Positions 24,278 through 39,200 of a stretch of DNA of 64,000 bases are shown piece after piece. Source of the stretch: Apostichopus japonicus (taxonomy: Eukaryota; Echinodermata; Holothuroidea; Aspidochirotida; Stichopodidae). Numbering within the stretch: the first letter of the stretch is position 1; every line of letters begins with the position of its first letter. The position numbers and the translations under genes are program-made. Where the stretch lies: the NCBI RefSeq assembly GCF_037975245.1, contig NC_092565.1, positions 18,763,999 to 18,827,998 on the forward strand, read 5' to 3'. The notes beneath the pieces were generated by a model that saw only the letters and a program-made list of their open reading frames with translations, was not told the DNA's origin and ran no database searches.

Positions 24278-27200
24278 TCAAGTCAATGGATGGCTTCTAA
24301 CGATAGCCTCTATTTTATTAACTATCTCAAGAAGTGTTCTGATTCTGTCTGCGTTGACCTCGTCTGATTCTTCAACAGAGTGGGTTTTACCTAGAAAACT
24401 ACCGTAAATCTTCTTGAAGGGTTCCAGCTTCTCTGCATGTCTGAAAGATTAGTCAAATATGTGAGTTTTAGGCACAAAATATTTTACAAAGCAAAGACTT
24501 CCATAGTTCCAAAATAATTTATTCAGCAATATTTAGCATGCCAAAATTAATTATAGAGGCAAAAAATTTACATTAAATAATAGAGTTCAAAACGAAAGAT
24601 ATTTGGAATGTTTTCTTTAAAAGCTGAAATCATAAACTCTGCATTCAGGGTTTCATTAAAATACAAACCTTTGTAATAATTTTGTAAAATAATTCTAGTT
24701 TTAGCTTAAATTGCTAAGATAATTGCACACATTTTCCTGATCATTTGTCAAACTTTAAAGGAATATCTTCTTGAATAATGTGGTCTTCACTTCAAGATGC
24801 AGAAACTTTAGTTTGGAAAATTTTCTAAACTTAATGCACGAAAAAAAGGGAGGGGGAGGGGAGAGGAGGGTGAGGGGGTACAAGGAGAGAATGGGGAAGT
24901 TTTTGTTAAGCTTACCCTTTGTTGTGACTGAGATGTTTCATAACAGCGAGCAAGTTGACTTTAATTCGAGACTCCATAAGTGGTACCAGTTTGGATAATT
25001 CTGTCTGCTCTTCTGAATCAAATGCCTCCTCCACCTTTGGACTGTCTGTTTGAGGAAGTTTCTCAGGAGACTGAGATTCCTGAACAGCGTTTTTGGTTTC
25101 GGCAGAAGAACATCTACTTTGAAGAGCTATGAGAGATTCCTTTGAAGCAATGAAAAGCTGTAATATTAAGTTGAAAGACTTGGCTCTAGCCGATTGACCC
25201 GTCTGACCTTGAGAGGAAACAAACAAGAAGAGAAAAGAATTGGAGGATATTCCCATCCTTTTCTCTGTAAGTCTGTGAAGTCTTCTTGAATTAGAATAAT
25301 GGATTTAGCCCTGATGTTTATATGCAAACTTAGGGTAGGTTAGGGTACATTTTGCGATAAAGAAAATTGCAGGCCTATGGTAAGTATCAATATTAGTGTT
25401 GGAAAAATGCAGATAAATTATTATTTAGATCTCCAACATCTGTTGTAGAACTAACTTCCTTGAAAAATCCAATCTACTTTGGGTTCTTGTATTTACCCCA
25501 CTTGGTCGACACTGTACTGCAAACAACACAAGCTATTTGAACACAGCACATAATTCAAACTGAAGTGCCTGATTACCTCAACATTAGAACAATATCAGAA
25601 TAACTACCCCTCCTACCTTTCTTTCCACCCCTTCCCCTACCCCTCCCACCCTTCTTTCCACTCCCTCCCCTCCCACCCTTCTATCCCCTACCCCCTCCCA
25701 CCCTTCTTTCCCCTACCCCTCCCTCCCACCTTTCTTTCCCCTACCCCTCCCACCCTTCTTTCCACCCCTTTCGCCACCCCCTCCCACCATTCTTTCCACC
25801 CCTTCTGCCACCCCCTCTCACCCTTCTTTCCACCCCTTCCGACACCCCCTCCCACCCTTCTTTCAACCCCTTCCCCTGCCACCCTTCTTTCCCCTACCCT
25901 TCTTTCCCCTACCCCTCCCATCCTTCTTTCCACCCCTTCCACCACCCCCTCCCACCACCCCCTCCCACCCTTCTTTCATCCCCTTCCGCCACCCCCTCCC
26001 ACCCTTCTTTCAACCCCATTCCCATGATGAATACCTACAAGCCTTACCAGCTAACTGGAATTCCAGGACTGCTATCCTCTCTAGTTGTATTCTAAGTACT
26101 TCCAAATGTCTGTCCTGTTCTATGAAGTATTTGAAAGCTTTGTTATAATGTAATTCTATCAACGGATAAGTCCTTCTCTGCTTTGGAGAAACCTCCTGTT
26201 TGAAAGAGAAAGTATTAAGTTATCATGTAATTAGGTGCTTGTGCAAATGCCACAATCTATATCATGAGTAATCATATATACTGCATGTTGTAATTATTCA
26301 TGACAATGTAATTATGTTATGACTTCTGTAAATATTCTTCTGCATTTGATCAAGCCATGACGAATACTGGCCATATGATGTGAGATTTGTACAACCTGAA
26401 TATTGCAGATCTTGTGCACAGGCAACAATCAATATCATGAACAGGGTTGTCACAACGCCGGGCGGCGCCGGGCGGTGCTACCCAGCTCTCAAAATTTCCG
26501 CCCGGTACTCAAGGTCAATTTCAGCCTTACCGCCCGGCACAAATTAGCCTACAGTACCGCCAATAAGTAACTTGGTAAAGATTAGCGCGATTCAGTGCAA
26601 AACGCAGCTTAACTGTAATTAACCCCGCGGATCACTGTCACAAATTACCCGGCTCTAAAAATGGTCTGGTGACAACCCTGATCATGAATATTCATAAATA
26701 TATGAAGTGTTTAATTTATTCATGACATTGTAATGACCTGACTTCTGTAGATATTGTGATACATTGATGCCAAGCGATGATGAATACTGGCCATATGATG
26801 TGAGATTTGTACAACCTGAATATTACAGTTCTATGAATATTCATACATATTAAGTGTTTAATTTATTCATGACATTGTAATTACCTGACTTCTGCAGATA
26901 TTGTGATACATTGATGCCAAGCGATGATGAATACTGGCCATACGATACTGGTACAGAGGACGAGAGGCCATGGATCTATCCTCTGCATTACACAGCCGAA
27001 GAGCATTGCTGAAGCAATCTTGTATTTCCCTTTCCACCTGAAATATAATTTAAAAAAAACTACAATTGAACACCAAATATCTCTATGAAATATTAAATAT
27101 AAGAACAGCAATAAGTCATAGCACTTATTTGATGGTTATACACCCACTGACCATGTTAAGTAGTTCGAGAGCTGAACAAACTTAGAAATCCAATTTATTA

Positions 27201-30200
27201 CACACTTAATGATAACATGAGAGTACCAGGCTTTATCATAATAACTTGAAGATCATTTCCGTATAACTCCGTGAAGAGTTGTGAAGTGAACAAAAATCAC
27301 TACCGTAATACAAGGCTGAGAATGAAGGAGCCAACATGACAATGCTGCCATGTAATTCAGCGTTTCACCAATGCTGTTTTAGTCGTTGCATATTTCGAAA
27401 ATGGTAGATTTTTGTTTCTTTCTTTATTCTTTTTTTTCTTTTAAATGGTTTGATTTTTATATGAACGTGTATCATATAAGAAGGAGCATATGTCTTGTTC
27501 TACATTGATATATGAAATTAAGCATAAAGCAAAATATTTTGAAAATGTTAAATCTCTCGTAAGGGGCAGAGGACTTAAGAGAATCCACTTCTGCTGGTGG
27601 ATACATTGGGAGCAAAGTTCTGAGATGAGAGTATAAATGGAAGTTCGGAAAGTGGACAGAATTTTTCTACTGGCAGAGGCATAGAAACAGTGACCTCAGT
27701 GATACAAGTGCTTTGCTCGGAATATGAACGCAAAAACATTGTGAACAAATATTACCTCTTCTTGAGCAGTTGTTTTCATAGGAGGGTAGTCTTGTAACAG
27801 ACACCCCAGACTGTACTGAGAGGTGCAAAGTTCCCAGGACACCGCATCCCAAATCTGCGGATTATTCTTCCTCTTAACGAGACGTGAAAGAGCTTGCTTG
27901 TAGTATTTGAAAGCCTGAATGAAGTATAGAAAGAAAGCAGTAAGTTTGATTGCAACAAACTTGACAAACCTTTGAGAAAAGATATAAAAACAAAGCACTG
28001 ATCATATAACTTGAAAACCTGCAAGAAAAACATGTAAAAGGAAAAAATTGATGAATGCAATATGTTATATCACGGTTCAAATACCTATTATTTGGCTGTT
28101 GATCCTAAAAGCTTGTTAAGCAGGTTTCTGTCACTCCTAAATGCAAGTTTTTGTTACTCCTAAAGCAGGTTTTCCAAGTTCGTTAAAAATAATGAAGCAA
28201 AGAGTCAAAACATGTTTATTTTTTAATTTGTTTAAATTGGCTGGTTTTCAATGCTTTTATGAAAAGTGTGTGGGCAATAAAAAGTTGATGTTGATGCTGT
28301 TTTTTAATTTTCATTGAATGGAGGTGAGGGTAGGGGTGATGGTAGGGTTTTGGGGGAGGTGGTGTGGGGTTGGGGTAGAAGGAAAGTTACCGCACCAACA
28401 TAACTATCTTCTTCTAACACTGCTGTAAATATATTAATGCATTTGGAAGTGACACAAGACCAACAAACAACAAAGTAACAGATCAACTTACCGAATTCAA
28501 TAGTTTCTCAAATATCCTACCTTTTGAAAGAAATGTCTCTCTGATTGGGAAAGCTGGCCTGCTACTCCTGCACTCCCCTGGTGAGCGTGACTCTGTGCAC
28601 AGAGCCTCATTAATCGACCGCTGTTACATAGCAGGAGGGCAATGTTGGCTTCGTCCTTGACTTCCTCAAATGCTTCCATGCCCTTTTCAAAACATGAGAG
28701 GCTTTGCTTCCAAAGGTCTCTTTCTTCTTTTAAAACTTCATTGCCTTGTAAAGAAAAAATAATACTCATGTTACAATTATTGGTGGAAGCCTTTAAATGT
28801 AATTAAAAGTTTCAAGTGCAGACACAAAATGCCCTGAATATTAGAATTGTTAAACATGTGGACCCCCAAATGAGGGAATGAAATATTATTCAAGCGTTAA
28901 TACTCTGTTAAGGAGAGAAAACCAAAGTTCTTTTAGAACATACAAATGAATATTATTTACTTACCTTCCCTTTGTTTATAGCACTGAGATGCCTTGCTCA
29001 TTATATGTACTCCTAGTTCATTCTTAACGTTGCCTATCTTCCTCGCCACGGTAACCAGGAAGCTAGGCGACTGACCCTGGTCATTTCTTAGGGCACTGTT
29101 GTAACATTTCAGACTTGACCGAAGGCTAATTTCCTTCTCTTTGCTTAATTCAACTTCCCAACTGCTACCTGATAAGCAAGATAATCGACATGCTGTGAGA
29201 AAAGTTTAACAAACAAACAACCAACACCAACAACAAGAATCAAAATGTCTTTCTCACAGATTTATTTCAATCATTTTTTAGAAGACCTACCTGACCTTTT
29301 GAAATCTTGTACATCAAAGAAGTCCCTGAGCTTACAAAAATTCAGGTATTAAAAACAAAACAGAAGTATGGCTCCTCTCTATCAAGTAAAATCTTTGTAG
29401 ATGTTTCTAAAATAATTTTTTTTCCCTTTTAAATATTCAATTCTATCCAATCAATTCCAATTGATTTTCTCAAATGTACTCAAAAGTCAATACACATGTG
29501 TCTGGTATATATAATTGAAAAAGTACAAGTGACGGACACTAGGAAAAACAGAGGTTGTTTATCAGGAAAAACAAGAACAGGAAAGAAGGAGAAAGAGACA
29601 CGAAAACTAGATATCAACAAAGCAAAATAAACAACACTAAAACAACCTAAGTGTCTTTGACTATTTACAAGATGAGATTTCACATTGTTTTGGAAGCTCC
29701 TGAGATTAATAGCACAAGGAATACTCATAGGCGTGGGGGGCTGCAAAAACTTCAGGCAATATGCTGAGAATTTTTTCGGGCACCTACTGAAAGAAATATA
29801 ATTTGCAATGTGTTTTTCAATGGTTAAACTTATATTATTATTATCGTTATTATTGTAACCACTTCCCCAATAATTATAACCATATGGAAGGGTAATAAGC
29901 AGCAAATGATTGTATGTTATTGGCATGCGATGTAATAACCAATGCATGCCTATATACTATGCACATTAAATCGTTGAACACGCGCGGAGCGTACGAAAAT
30001 TTTGGTGATATTTTTCGGGCAGGTCGTTACAGCCCCCCCAAATCAAATTGGTCTCCTACACCTATGACTATATACCAAATAATAGTTGTTCAATCAAAAA
30101 AAGGAGAAAGAGTAAAAACCCCTTTAAGTTATAGCACACAACAAGAATCTTGGAAAACTTGCAAAATTCTAGAAAAAGCTATCTGTATGCTCTGATAACC

Positions 30201-33200
30201 TTTCACCTCTTCTTGAAGCACAACCTAATAAATGCAGATAGCCAGGCCTGTTACCATACAAGATGGTTCAATGACTCTCTGAGATAAAACACATGTCCTG
30301 CCACCAATTTCATGTTTCCACCACGACTTGATCAGATAACCTCCGATCTGGGTGGGGGAGGGGGGAGGGAGAAGGGGAGGTTTGTTCCCTACCGTCATAC
30401 TCACTATCGAGTAAAACTTTTTCAGTTGCTTCTTGAATGATCCTGTGATTATCAGAGATGTCCTCAAATGCCTCTAGATGCTGCTCAAAGTTAGAGGTAT
30501 CTTGAGCCATCATGACCAAAGAGTCTCCAGCCAGCATCCAGAATTGATGAGCTAGCAACCTCTGCTCTTTAAGGTTGGGGTCTTTCAGAGGGAAATGAGA
30601 TTTTATTGCTGCAAAGGGAACCAAAAATGATAAATTTAATTGTGGATTATCAGAGTAGCTTCAGAGTCTGACAGTTACTAAAGCAAGTTTAAAGGAAAAA
30701 AAATTGAAGGAAAATAAGTTAGTAAAGCAAACATTTCAAATTTATCTTAATGGACAAAGCTACAAACAGAACAAACCATTTTGCCCTTGCATTTTGGCCT
30801 GACATTCAGACTAGGTAATACTTTTAAGAACACAGAAATGTGACCATGAACCATGAACTCAATACAGAGAATATAAGCAATGAACTCACAATAAAAATTT
30901 GGGCTGATTGTAAAGAAGACAGTTCATATGGAAAATGAATGCAGTACAATGAAGTCATAGGATCAATAAACTTTATATGAACAATGGAGCTAATGTAAAT
31001 AATAATCTTAGTTAAAAAATAAATACCAAATACAAACAATGAACTCGACAATGACAACAAGAACAATGAACTCAATACCAATGAAAAAGACTTAATATGA
31101 GCAATAAACTTGGTACCATCAACAAAGTCAACATGTTACAATGATGTTAATACATATAAAAACAGTGAACCCAATACCAATAACGACAAATAATTTGGAC
31201 AAGGAAGTAAATTTGAGCAATGAAGTCTCTATACTATGCTCTATACACTTAATATACTTTTTTGAGATCTTGAAAATGAGTTTATTACCGTCGCACATTA
31301 GGCCGATTCTGCTGTATAGCAGCGCTGCCCCATAGCGCTGCTTGGAAAACTCTTCTTCCGTCATTTTCATATAAACTTGCGCAGCCTGGCACAGAAGTGA
31401 CACTTGTACATCCATTTGCCAGGAATCATTAGGAAAATGCTTTAAATCTGTCGCCTGCTCATGATCTATCTGTAGTAGAGCCGGCTTCAATTGAACAGTG
31501 TGTGGGGAAACCCCAACCACAGATAATGCATCGCTAGATTGATCTGACGCAACCAACGCAGTGTCTAAGTTATCGGAGTCTTCTCTTCTCGTCTCTGTTG
31601 TCCTCTCGGAGGTAACATCACTTGATTTTACCGTTCCCAAAATGTCATGCTTCCTCCCAAAGAGTTCCGAAGGCACTAAGGCAAGTCTTGGTCTAAGGTC
31701 ACTGCTACTACTTCCTTTAGAATGCATCGATTGAGACTCATTTGAAGATTCTTCATCTTTGAGGACTGTGGTCGTCTCTGATTCCGTGGCCGGTAGATCA
31801 GCAGACTGAGCTCCCTTCTCCTTTTCGTGTCGGACTTGCTCAGGCGATGGCAGAGGAATTTTGACACTACTCGGAGAGGATGCATGGATATATTTCAAAC
31901 CCTGCAAGTATGAAAAAGAAACAAATATGGATCTGTCTGCGGGATGGATGGAGGGGTGACTAAGGCAAGGTGGCCGTTAGAACACACATTGGTATGTGTA
32001 TATTGAGCATGATTAAACATTTCCAGTGCTTAAAGACATAACTCTAGTCTCTTTGGGTGAAGAGAATTCTCTTATGTTGAAAAGAGGGGGCATTTTCTAC
32101 CTCTTGAAACTGTCAAAATTCTTGATCCTTTTAGCGATTAAGACATAAAATGTTCAAGTCAGCGTTGAAGAAGAAATTACATCAGGGACTGTTCCAGGGA
32201 GGGGTTGTAGAAGGGGGTTGGGTGAAAGGGGGATGGGGGGAAGGGCCTGGTCCCCTCTGAAGCTTTTTGTTGAAAACAAGGTACACAGAAGACGATCTCA
32301 GAATAATTGTTGCAAGTGAACTCTGTATTCTTCTTAATAATATATTTTCCGTTACCTTGACGATGTAGTCCAGAACTGTTTCATTCTTTTCCGATGCTTT
32401 CTCATTACGTTTCGGTGATTTGATGCCGGTATTTACTTTCTCTTGAGGTTGGAGGCAGGGTGACATCAGTTCATGACATTTGACCTTTGGCATGATCACT
32501 TCCTCTTCTTCACTTCCACTGCTATTCGTGGGAGAGAGGGCTTTTTTCTGCCCTGCCGGGACCTTAGTTGGTGAATCGTATTTGTCATTGATGTGAATGA
32601 GAGTGAGCATGTAGTATGCGGAAGATGAAATCTAAGAAGAGATGAACAAGAATATGAAATTATATCACTATGAATTGCTGGGAAGCACACAAATTGGTTT
32701 ATCTTTTTCTGGTTTTCTAGTACTTAATAATTTTCACCAAAAAGATGGCACACCTTCTTAAACACTGTCAACCATTTTGTAATCATTGAGTATAGCTAAT
32801 ATTAAACCTCTAGTAGTTACTTAGCGGTAATCAATTTTCCCCCTTCTTATTGGGGGGGGGGGAGGAGAGGGATAATCACCCACAAAACTGGAAAATAACA
32901 TTAGTGTATCTTCATGTCCTCTCCTCTCCAGCATTTGAACCTCGAGTTAAACGTTTCTTTACAGCAAAACATGGAGGGTTCAACTTTTTACTTTTAAAAT
33001 GCATCAATTTTAACCCACTCAGACTTTTCTATCACATAACAAATAAATACCTCCGGATGGGTATCTCCACTTTCCCTCAGCAGTTTCACGCATTCTTTCA
33101 GTAGCTTAGATATGACAGCATTCTGTCTGTGAGGAAGACAGAGAAATGAAAAATACTGGTTAATCACAAATGCCAAGAGAAAACAATGCATTTAATAACA

Positions 33201-36200
33201 GCAGCAAGCACCAGTTATTAAACATTTTCTAACCCAAACCTTTCCCTATTTTATTCTCCCCCTCTCTCCCCCATGTTCCCTTTTGCCCCTTCCCTTGTCC
33301 TGTTGCGTCTTGAGCAGAGACCAGAGAACAGTGACCAGAGACCAGTGCCTATAATTCTTTTTTTTTCTTTTAAGGATCCTTTGTTCCAATTATTTACTTT
33401 ATTTTGACCGTTTTTTTTTAAAACTGTTTATGAACCCCGTCACATTGGTAGTAGAGATCAATCAAGGAATTGATCTAGCGCATAATATCCAAAGTGAAGC
33501 AATGTTCGGAGGAGCTAAGAGTCAAGTTCAGATAAGTCTTACGTCTCGTATTAAACGTGTCGACATAACAAGCTGTTTTGACAACGTCGGTGGGAAGTTT
33601 ATTCTGCCCCTGCTCAAAGACTGCAGGAATCCAAGCTAAAGACCCACTGACACCCACTGAAACCAAAGAGCCATTTGAACACAAATCACTCACTTTTTTG
33701 TTGGATTCATCGCCGACATGTTCTTAGCGACTCTGTAGAGAAGTAAAGCTACAGGAACAATGAAAGGATTATCCCAAGGACAGTTCGGATACTTATCGCA
33801 GAGACTGGTCAGATCGTAGAGTTTGACGATATCATCCTCCTTACCTGGATTAATACAAATGGAAAATAAAAAAATACTTTAAACAGGGATGTAAATAAAG
33901 TATAAATATCTTAACCATCTTATAATTCCATCTCTGCTGATTGATATTTACAGTGCAAAGACAAGATTTACAAATGAGAAACCAATCAAAGGTTAACATG
34001 TTAAACACTTCTGTGGCATGACAAGGGTTTCTTTACTGGAGTTAATGGAGTAGAGATGGGGAGGGTGGGGGGGAGGGGGGAGGAGTGGGCATTCTAAGTA
34101 GTACAATGAAAAGATTTTGTTTGGTCTCTGCAGAATACGAAACAGTTGACATATGTTTCATCTCTTGTTTCTGATATTTAGGATCTTGACAGCATTTGTC
34201 TGACCTGAAATAAATAAAATGAATAAAATAGTTCTCACCTTTGTAGAGCCAGTATGTGTGTCCTTCTTTGGTGCAATTACTCTTCAAGAATGACAGGATA
34301 TTCTGGGCAATATCTTTCACTACCTGCAACAGCGAGACGACCAGGAAGCCGATAGGTTTAGTGATTGTTTGGAAACTTTTACGTGAGAAACATTGAAGCA
34401 ATGCGCTACAGACCATCGACCAGTATTGACTTCAAGTGATCAGTATTAATGGTTCTTGTACAGATGCAGATCAACATATCAAGTATGAAGTTCATCCAAA
34501 TATTTACTCTTGCAGTTATCATGTTTACAGGGTTTGCATACTTATATTGACCACAAGTGACCTTTGACCTTCCAATAATCTCCTAGATGCTTTGGTTTTT
34601 ATCAACGGCATGTTAAAGTACGGGGAGTAACCAAAGAACTTTAGTGTTCCCAACAGACGATAGATTAGACATGGTGAAACAATTTACAATGAAAGCAAGA
34701 AAACACAACCTAAGACTCAATTGTTGACAGCACAGGTGCAAATCATGACATAATGAAAATAAACATGTTTCTAAACACAAATCAATTGAAGAGACATGAA
34801 GGAAGCAATTTTAAGGAAACTTGCCAGAGGCTAGAGAGACATTTTGCACAATTCATCATAATGCATGTGTGGGCAATACCGTGACATAACAAGAGATAGC
34901 AAAGACGAGTGGATAAGCTGCACATCTGAAAATACTATTGGTGCCCTCTACATAATATGATAGTAAAACCATCTTAGAGATCTAGATCTCCAAGAAGAAT
35001 GGGCTATTATGAGGTCACTTCCTTAACAACCAGTAATAACATATTACACGGTACATAATCTTCCTCTGATTGTTTTCTCCTCACCTTGGTTGAAAACTTT
35101 GCGTTTTCTAGATGAGGGATTTCTTCCGTCTTAAGCATTTCATATTTTTGGACAAAGCCATTGAGATGGTAGCACATGACTAATTCTGGAACATTACACA
35201 TGAGGTTATCCAGCCAGTAGTCCATCCCTGTTAGCACGTTGATTGGACTGTTCGTATCTCTGAATAATGAAAACCACGAGGGAAAGCAACACGTGAATCG
35301 ATGTAGAACGTGAAGACGATAACTTCTTAAGTTGTAAAACATTGCCACAAAGCAAAAAAAAACTCATCTGTGTAGAACCCAGACAATCTCAAACATTGAC
35401 AGAGAAATGTTAACACAATTATCAGTAATTACAAACAGCTCTAATTTCCTCCCCCCCCCCCTACTAAGTAGAAGACAAAAGAAACCACAGGAAAAGAAAA
35501 CTATCACCTAAGTGATGGAGATGATAATGCAAGAACAGCTGTTCCAACAAATACCTAAAGCAAAATAGACTTCCAGTTCAAAGCTTCTGTGGTCTTTATA
35601 AATCTAAAAACTTAATTGATAATTGCTTTATTGGGAAAGCATTGAAGCATACTCTCCTATAAGATTTGTCACTTTCTTTAAAACATGTAATAGTTAACTA
35701 TTTGTCAAGACTAAAATCATTATGCAACCATTTTGATATTTTCTTTGAATTAAAAAAAATAGATTGAAAAAAAAATTCTCCAGTGGGGTTACTATACTTG
35801 ATCTGATGAAAGAAAGAAAGATAATTTCCTGTGGTCAGGAGAGGAGCCTCAGTTTACTGGGTTGATCCTGGCCCTTTGGGGAAAACCTGATTTTAATTGC
35901 GGCAATTAATTGGCCAAAATCCAAAACCACTATGTGACTCAACGTGTGCTCAAATCGAAGTAACAAGATTGCTTAATTATCCTAAAAAGAGTCTTCTCCA
36001 CAAAGACTTACGCCGTACTACTCACAAATCTGGAAGGTATCTTAAATTTTGTAAATCCACTTGGATGCTCATGTAAGATAGCAAAAATGATGACACGTCT
36101 GGGGAAATCTGTTCGTACGGGTAACCAGAATCTCGGGATAACGTTACAAAATAGGAAACATAAATAGTGCTAAATTTGATGATTCCTGATAAGGATAAAC

Positions 36201-39200
36201 GTAACATTAACAGAAAAAAAGGTACATTTCTAAATAAGCGATTCTTTGTTTTTACCTGAGTCGAAGACTGACTGCTGGATACTTCCCTTCTCCAAAGATT
36301 GGTAGATCACTTCCAATCATCATACAGATGTCCTCAAACTCCCAGAGGACTTGTCGTGCAAACTCACTGCTCTCTGCCTGAAGGTTTGAAAGAGAGGAAA
36401 TTTGTTAACAAATAGATAGAAGCTGTTCAATATGTAAGATGTCCAAAAAAAAATATATATATATGTATATAAATTGGCTGATGAGTGATAGGTAATTATT
36501 GATCTTTGAAATAGGAAAGACTATAAAAACCCAAAACGTCCTCGCCTTAACAAAATAACTATATACAACCAAAACTCTTGCATTGAAGCCTGACTTCCAC
36601 TTACACACGATAGTTCTGGCAAAAATTTTGTTGGTGACTCAACATTTTATAAAGATAGCTTGCTTTTAAAGTTCTTCTTCTTGTGAACTTCTATCCATAG
36701 ATGATAAACAATGCAACATTTGCCTTTTCTCATTCATGCTTTGAATAATTGACTTTTGGGACCACAAAAGTATCTAGAAATTCAACAGAGGATTAAAAGA
36801 ATGAAACTGAGCTTTATTAGTTCAAGTTTGCCAGCCTTTCTGTTTTGTTATTTTCTAGTGAGTTTTCTGTTGGCTCCATGTATAAAAAATTAGATAAAAA
36901 TAGATTTTTATTGAAATCTTGCCTCAATTGCTTTCCAGGGTGTATTGAATGAAAACAGTTTGGTATATGGTCACACAGTATGTCAAGTACTGTTGCCTAC
37001 GACTAAGTTACTATAGCTTGAGTTGCATTCAAGCCAAACGTCTCTCTCTGGCCAATCTTGACATTAAAACTAGACCACAATGCCTCCTTGCTTGATTTAT
37101 CTTCATCTGTCAAGCAAATAATATCATCTTTGGCTCAAAGACTCTACTTCTCATTCCTCCGACCTAGCAAAAGTGTTACCGTACCTTTTGGACCTCTGGG
37201 GGTACCAGGGGTATCACCGAACGCCCCTGTTCCTGTTCTCTTTGTATAGATTCAACATTCTGCTCCTCCATGCTGATAAAAAAAGAAACAACAAATTAAT
37301 GTTAATTATGAGTAAAGCTTGATTTAAAAACAAAACACCTGCTGAGCCTAATTTCTCATCAGATTATGAAAAGATGGTTTACAGAGGGCTGAACAATAAC
37401 TGACACAATGCATTATTATTGTTTAATATTGATATATATAACATTTCCAAGTCATTTTTCTATTGTTCATGTACTTGAATATATAAACATAAAACACTGA
37501 GTTTCTCTTTAAAAATCTCTTCCTACCACTTTCTTGATCGTATGAAATGAAAATTTGGGTGGGACCCCTTCATGGTTGCATTTTGTGAAAGGTACTGTGT
37601 GGTACTTCTGAAAAGCACCAGCAACAAAGAAACTGCTGTTAAGGGGAACCGCCGCCGTCAACTATGTAATGCACAGCTCACCTGGCAGAGCACAGAACCC
37701 GTTCTTCGTTTACTTCTAAAAACAGTTTCCTCAGGGAATCAAAACTGAGATATAACACACTATATTACACTGCAGTCTGCGTCAACTACATACCAACTAT
37801 ATATTAATGCACTTTTTACTTCCCTTTCTTGAGTGACCTTCAAGAAATCCTGTGAGTACAATCTAACATCCTGTATAGAATCTGTATGATGGTGTTCTGT
37901 AAACAGAAAGTTTATTTCCACTATTAAACACAAATTTCTGATTTATCCTTACAGATCTGCTATTAAAAGCAAAGGGCAAGAATATTGACCTATCCCTTTA
38001 ATAATACCTGTGATAGAGGAATTTGGAGAGGAGATTCTGGTTCTGTAGCATCTGGTTGGTTTTCTTCTCTGTGGTAAGTGTCTGTCCATCTTGAAGGACC
38101 CTTCGTAAGAGGCATTCTTTCACCCAATCCCTGGCAGACTGAAGACAGACGATACACAGTTAAAGGGTGTGAAGACTCGTGCAAAAAGAAACATCTAATG
38201 CTGGTAATTTGACCTAGTTTTGAGGTGTAACAGAAGTGTTAAACACTACCATCGATCCCAGAAAATACACACACAGCTTGCTACCGTCGGTATTATTAGA
38301 CACTAGTGTACAGTCACTACATACAGCTGCGGTCAATACCCATAGCACAGTATACAAACGATACAGCGATGGACATCTCAGGTCCAGCTAAAGATAACAA
38401 TTAAGGTATCACGTTTCATTACTGTCTGCATTTGTAGCGACACGAACAAAACGTCACTTGCAAGTAACAGAAGTTAACTTTTTCAGATGGCCGCATGCGG
38501 TTTGGGGCGAGTCTTTAATGCCTTTAAACTCAAACACGAACATAGGACAGACATATTTGTTTAGCTAGAACGGAATCTGAATGTGTGAAATGTATCGACA
38601 AAAACAACATGATGACATCACAGAACACTCATCTTTTCTTTTAAAACAAAATATGTAATTAATTAAGCGAATCATATAACTCGCCCCTCAAACAACCTTA
38701 TACCAAAGTGGGGAAGAAGATATCCAGACAGGCTTTACAAAAAAAAATCACTTTTGTTGTATATATTTTGTTTTTCCTACTGGATGATACTGTTTAAGTC
38801 TGCTGATGACCTTTGACCTGCAATCTTACCTCAGACGTATATCGTAATTCCTTCAGTAGATCCAGCTCATCGAGAAGGAGGGTGTTTTCTACTCTGTGTA
38901 CCGCCATGCTGACCTGATTGGAGCTAAAGGGTATCTTCAATAACTTTTTAATATTCTGTTAAAATAAGAAAGAGAAATAAAAGTTTGATTGTAATGATGT
39001 GTGTTTTATACAGTATGTCCATACTTGATGAAAGCTGCCAACCGGATTTTGAAATTTTACTCTTCGTTATGCACCAAACACTTGGAATATAACAAGTAAA
39101 GTTGTGGACATATCAGTCAGTCTGATACATTTACAGACACAGGCTTTCATTCGATAAGAAATTCCAGCCCCCCCCCCCACCCCCCTCTTTGAACCTCTTT

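Noticed and set aside
25688-25945. Open frame rich in RVGGVGER (minus)
   Set aside because: Low-complexity translation of a purine/pyrimidine minisatellite inside EDRF1 intron 19.
29480-29947. 155-codon open frame (minus)
   Set aside because: No family resemblance; overlaps a MITE and lies inside an EDRF1 intron on the same strand.
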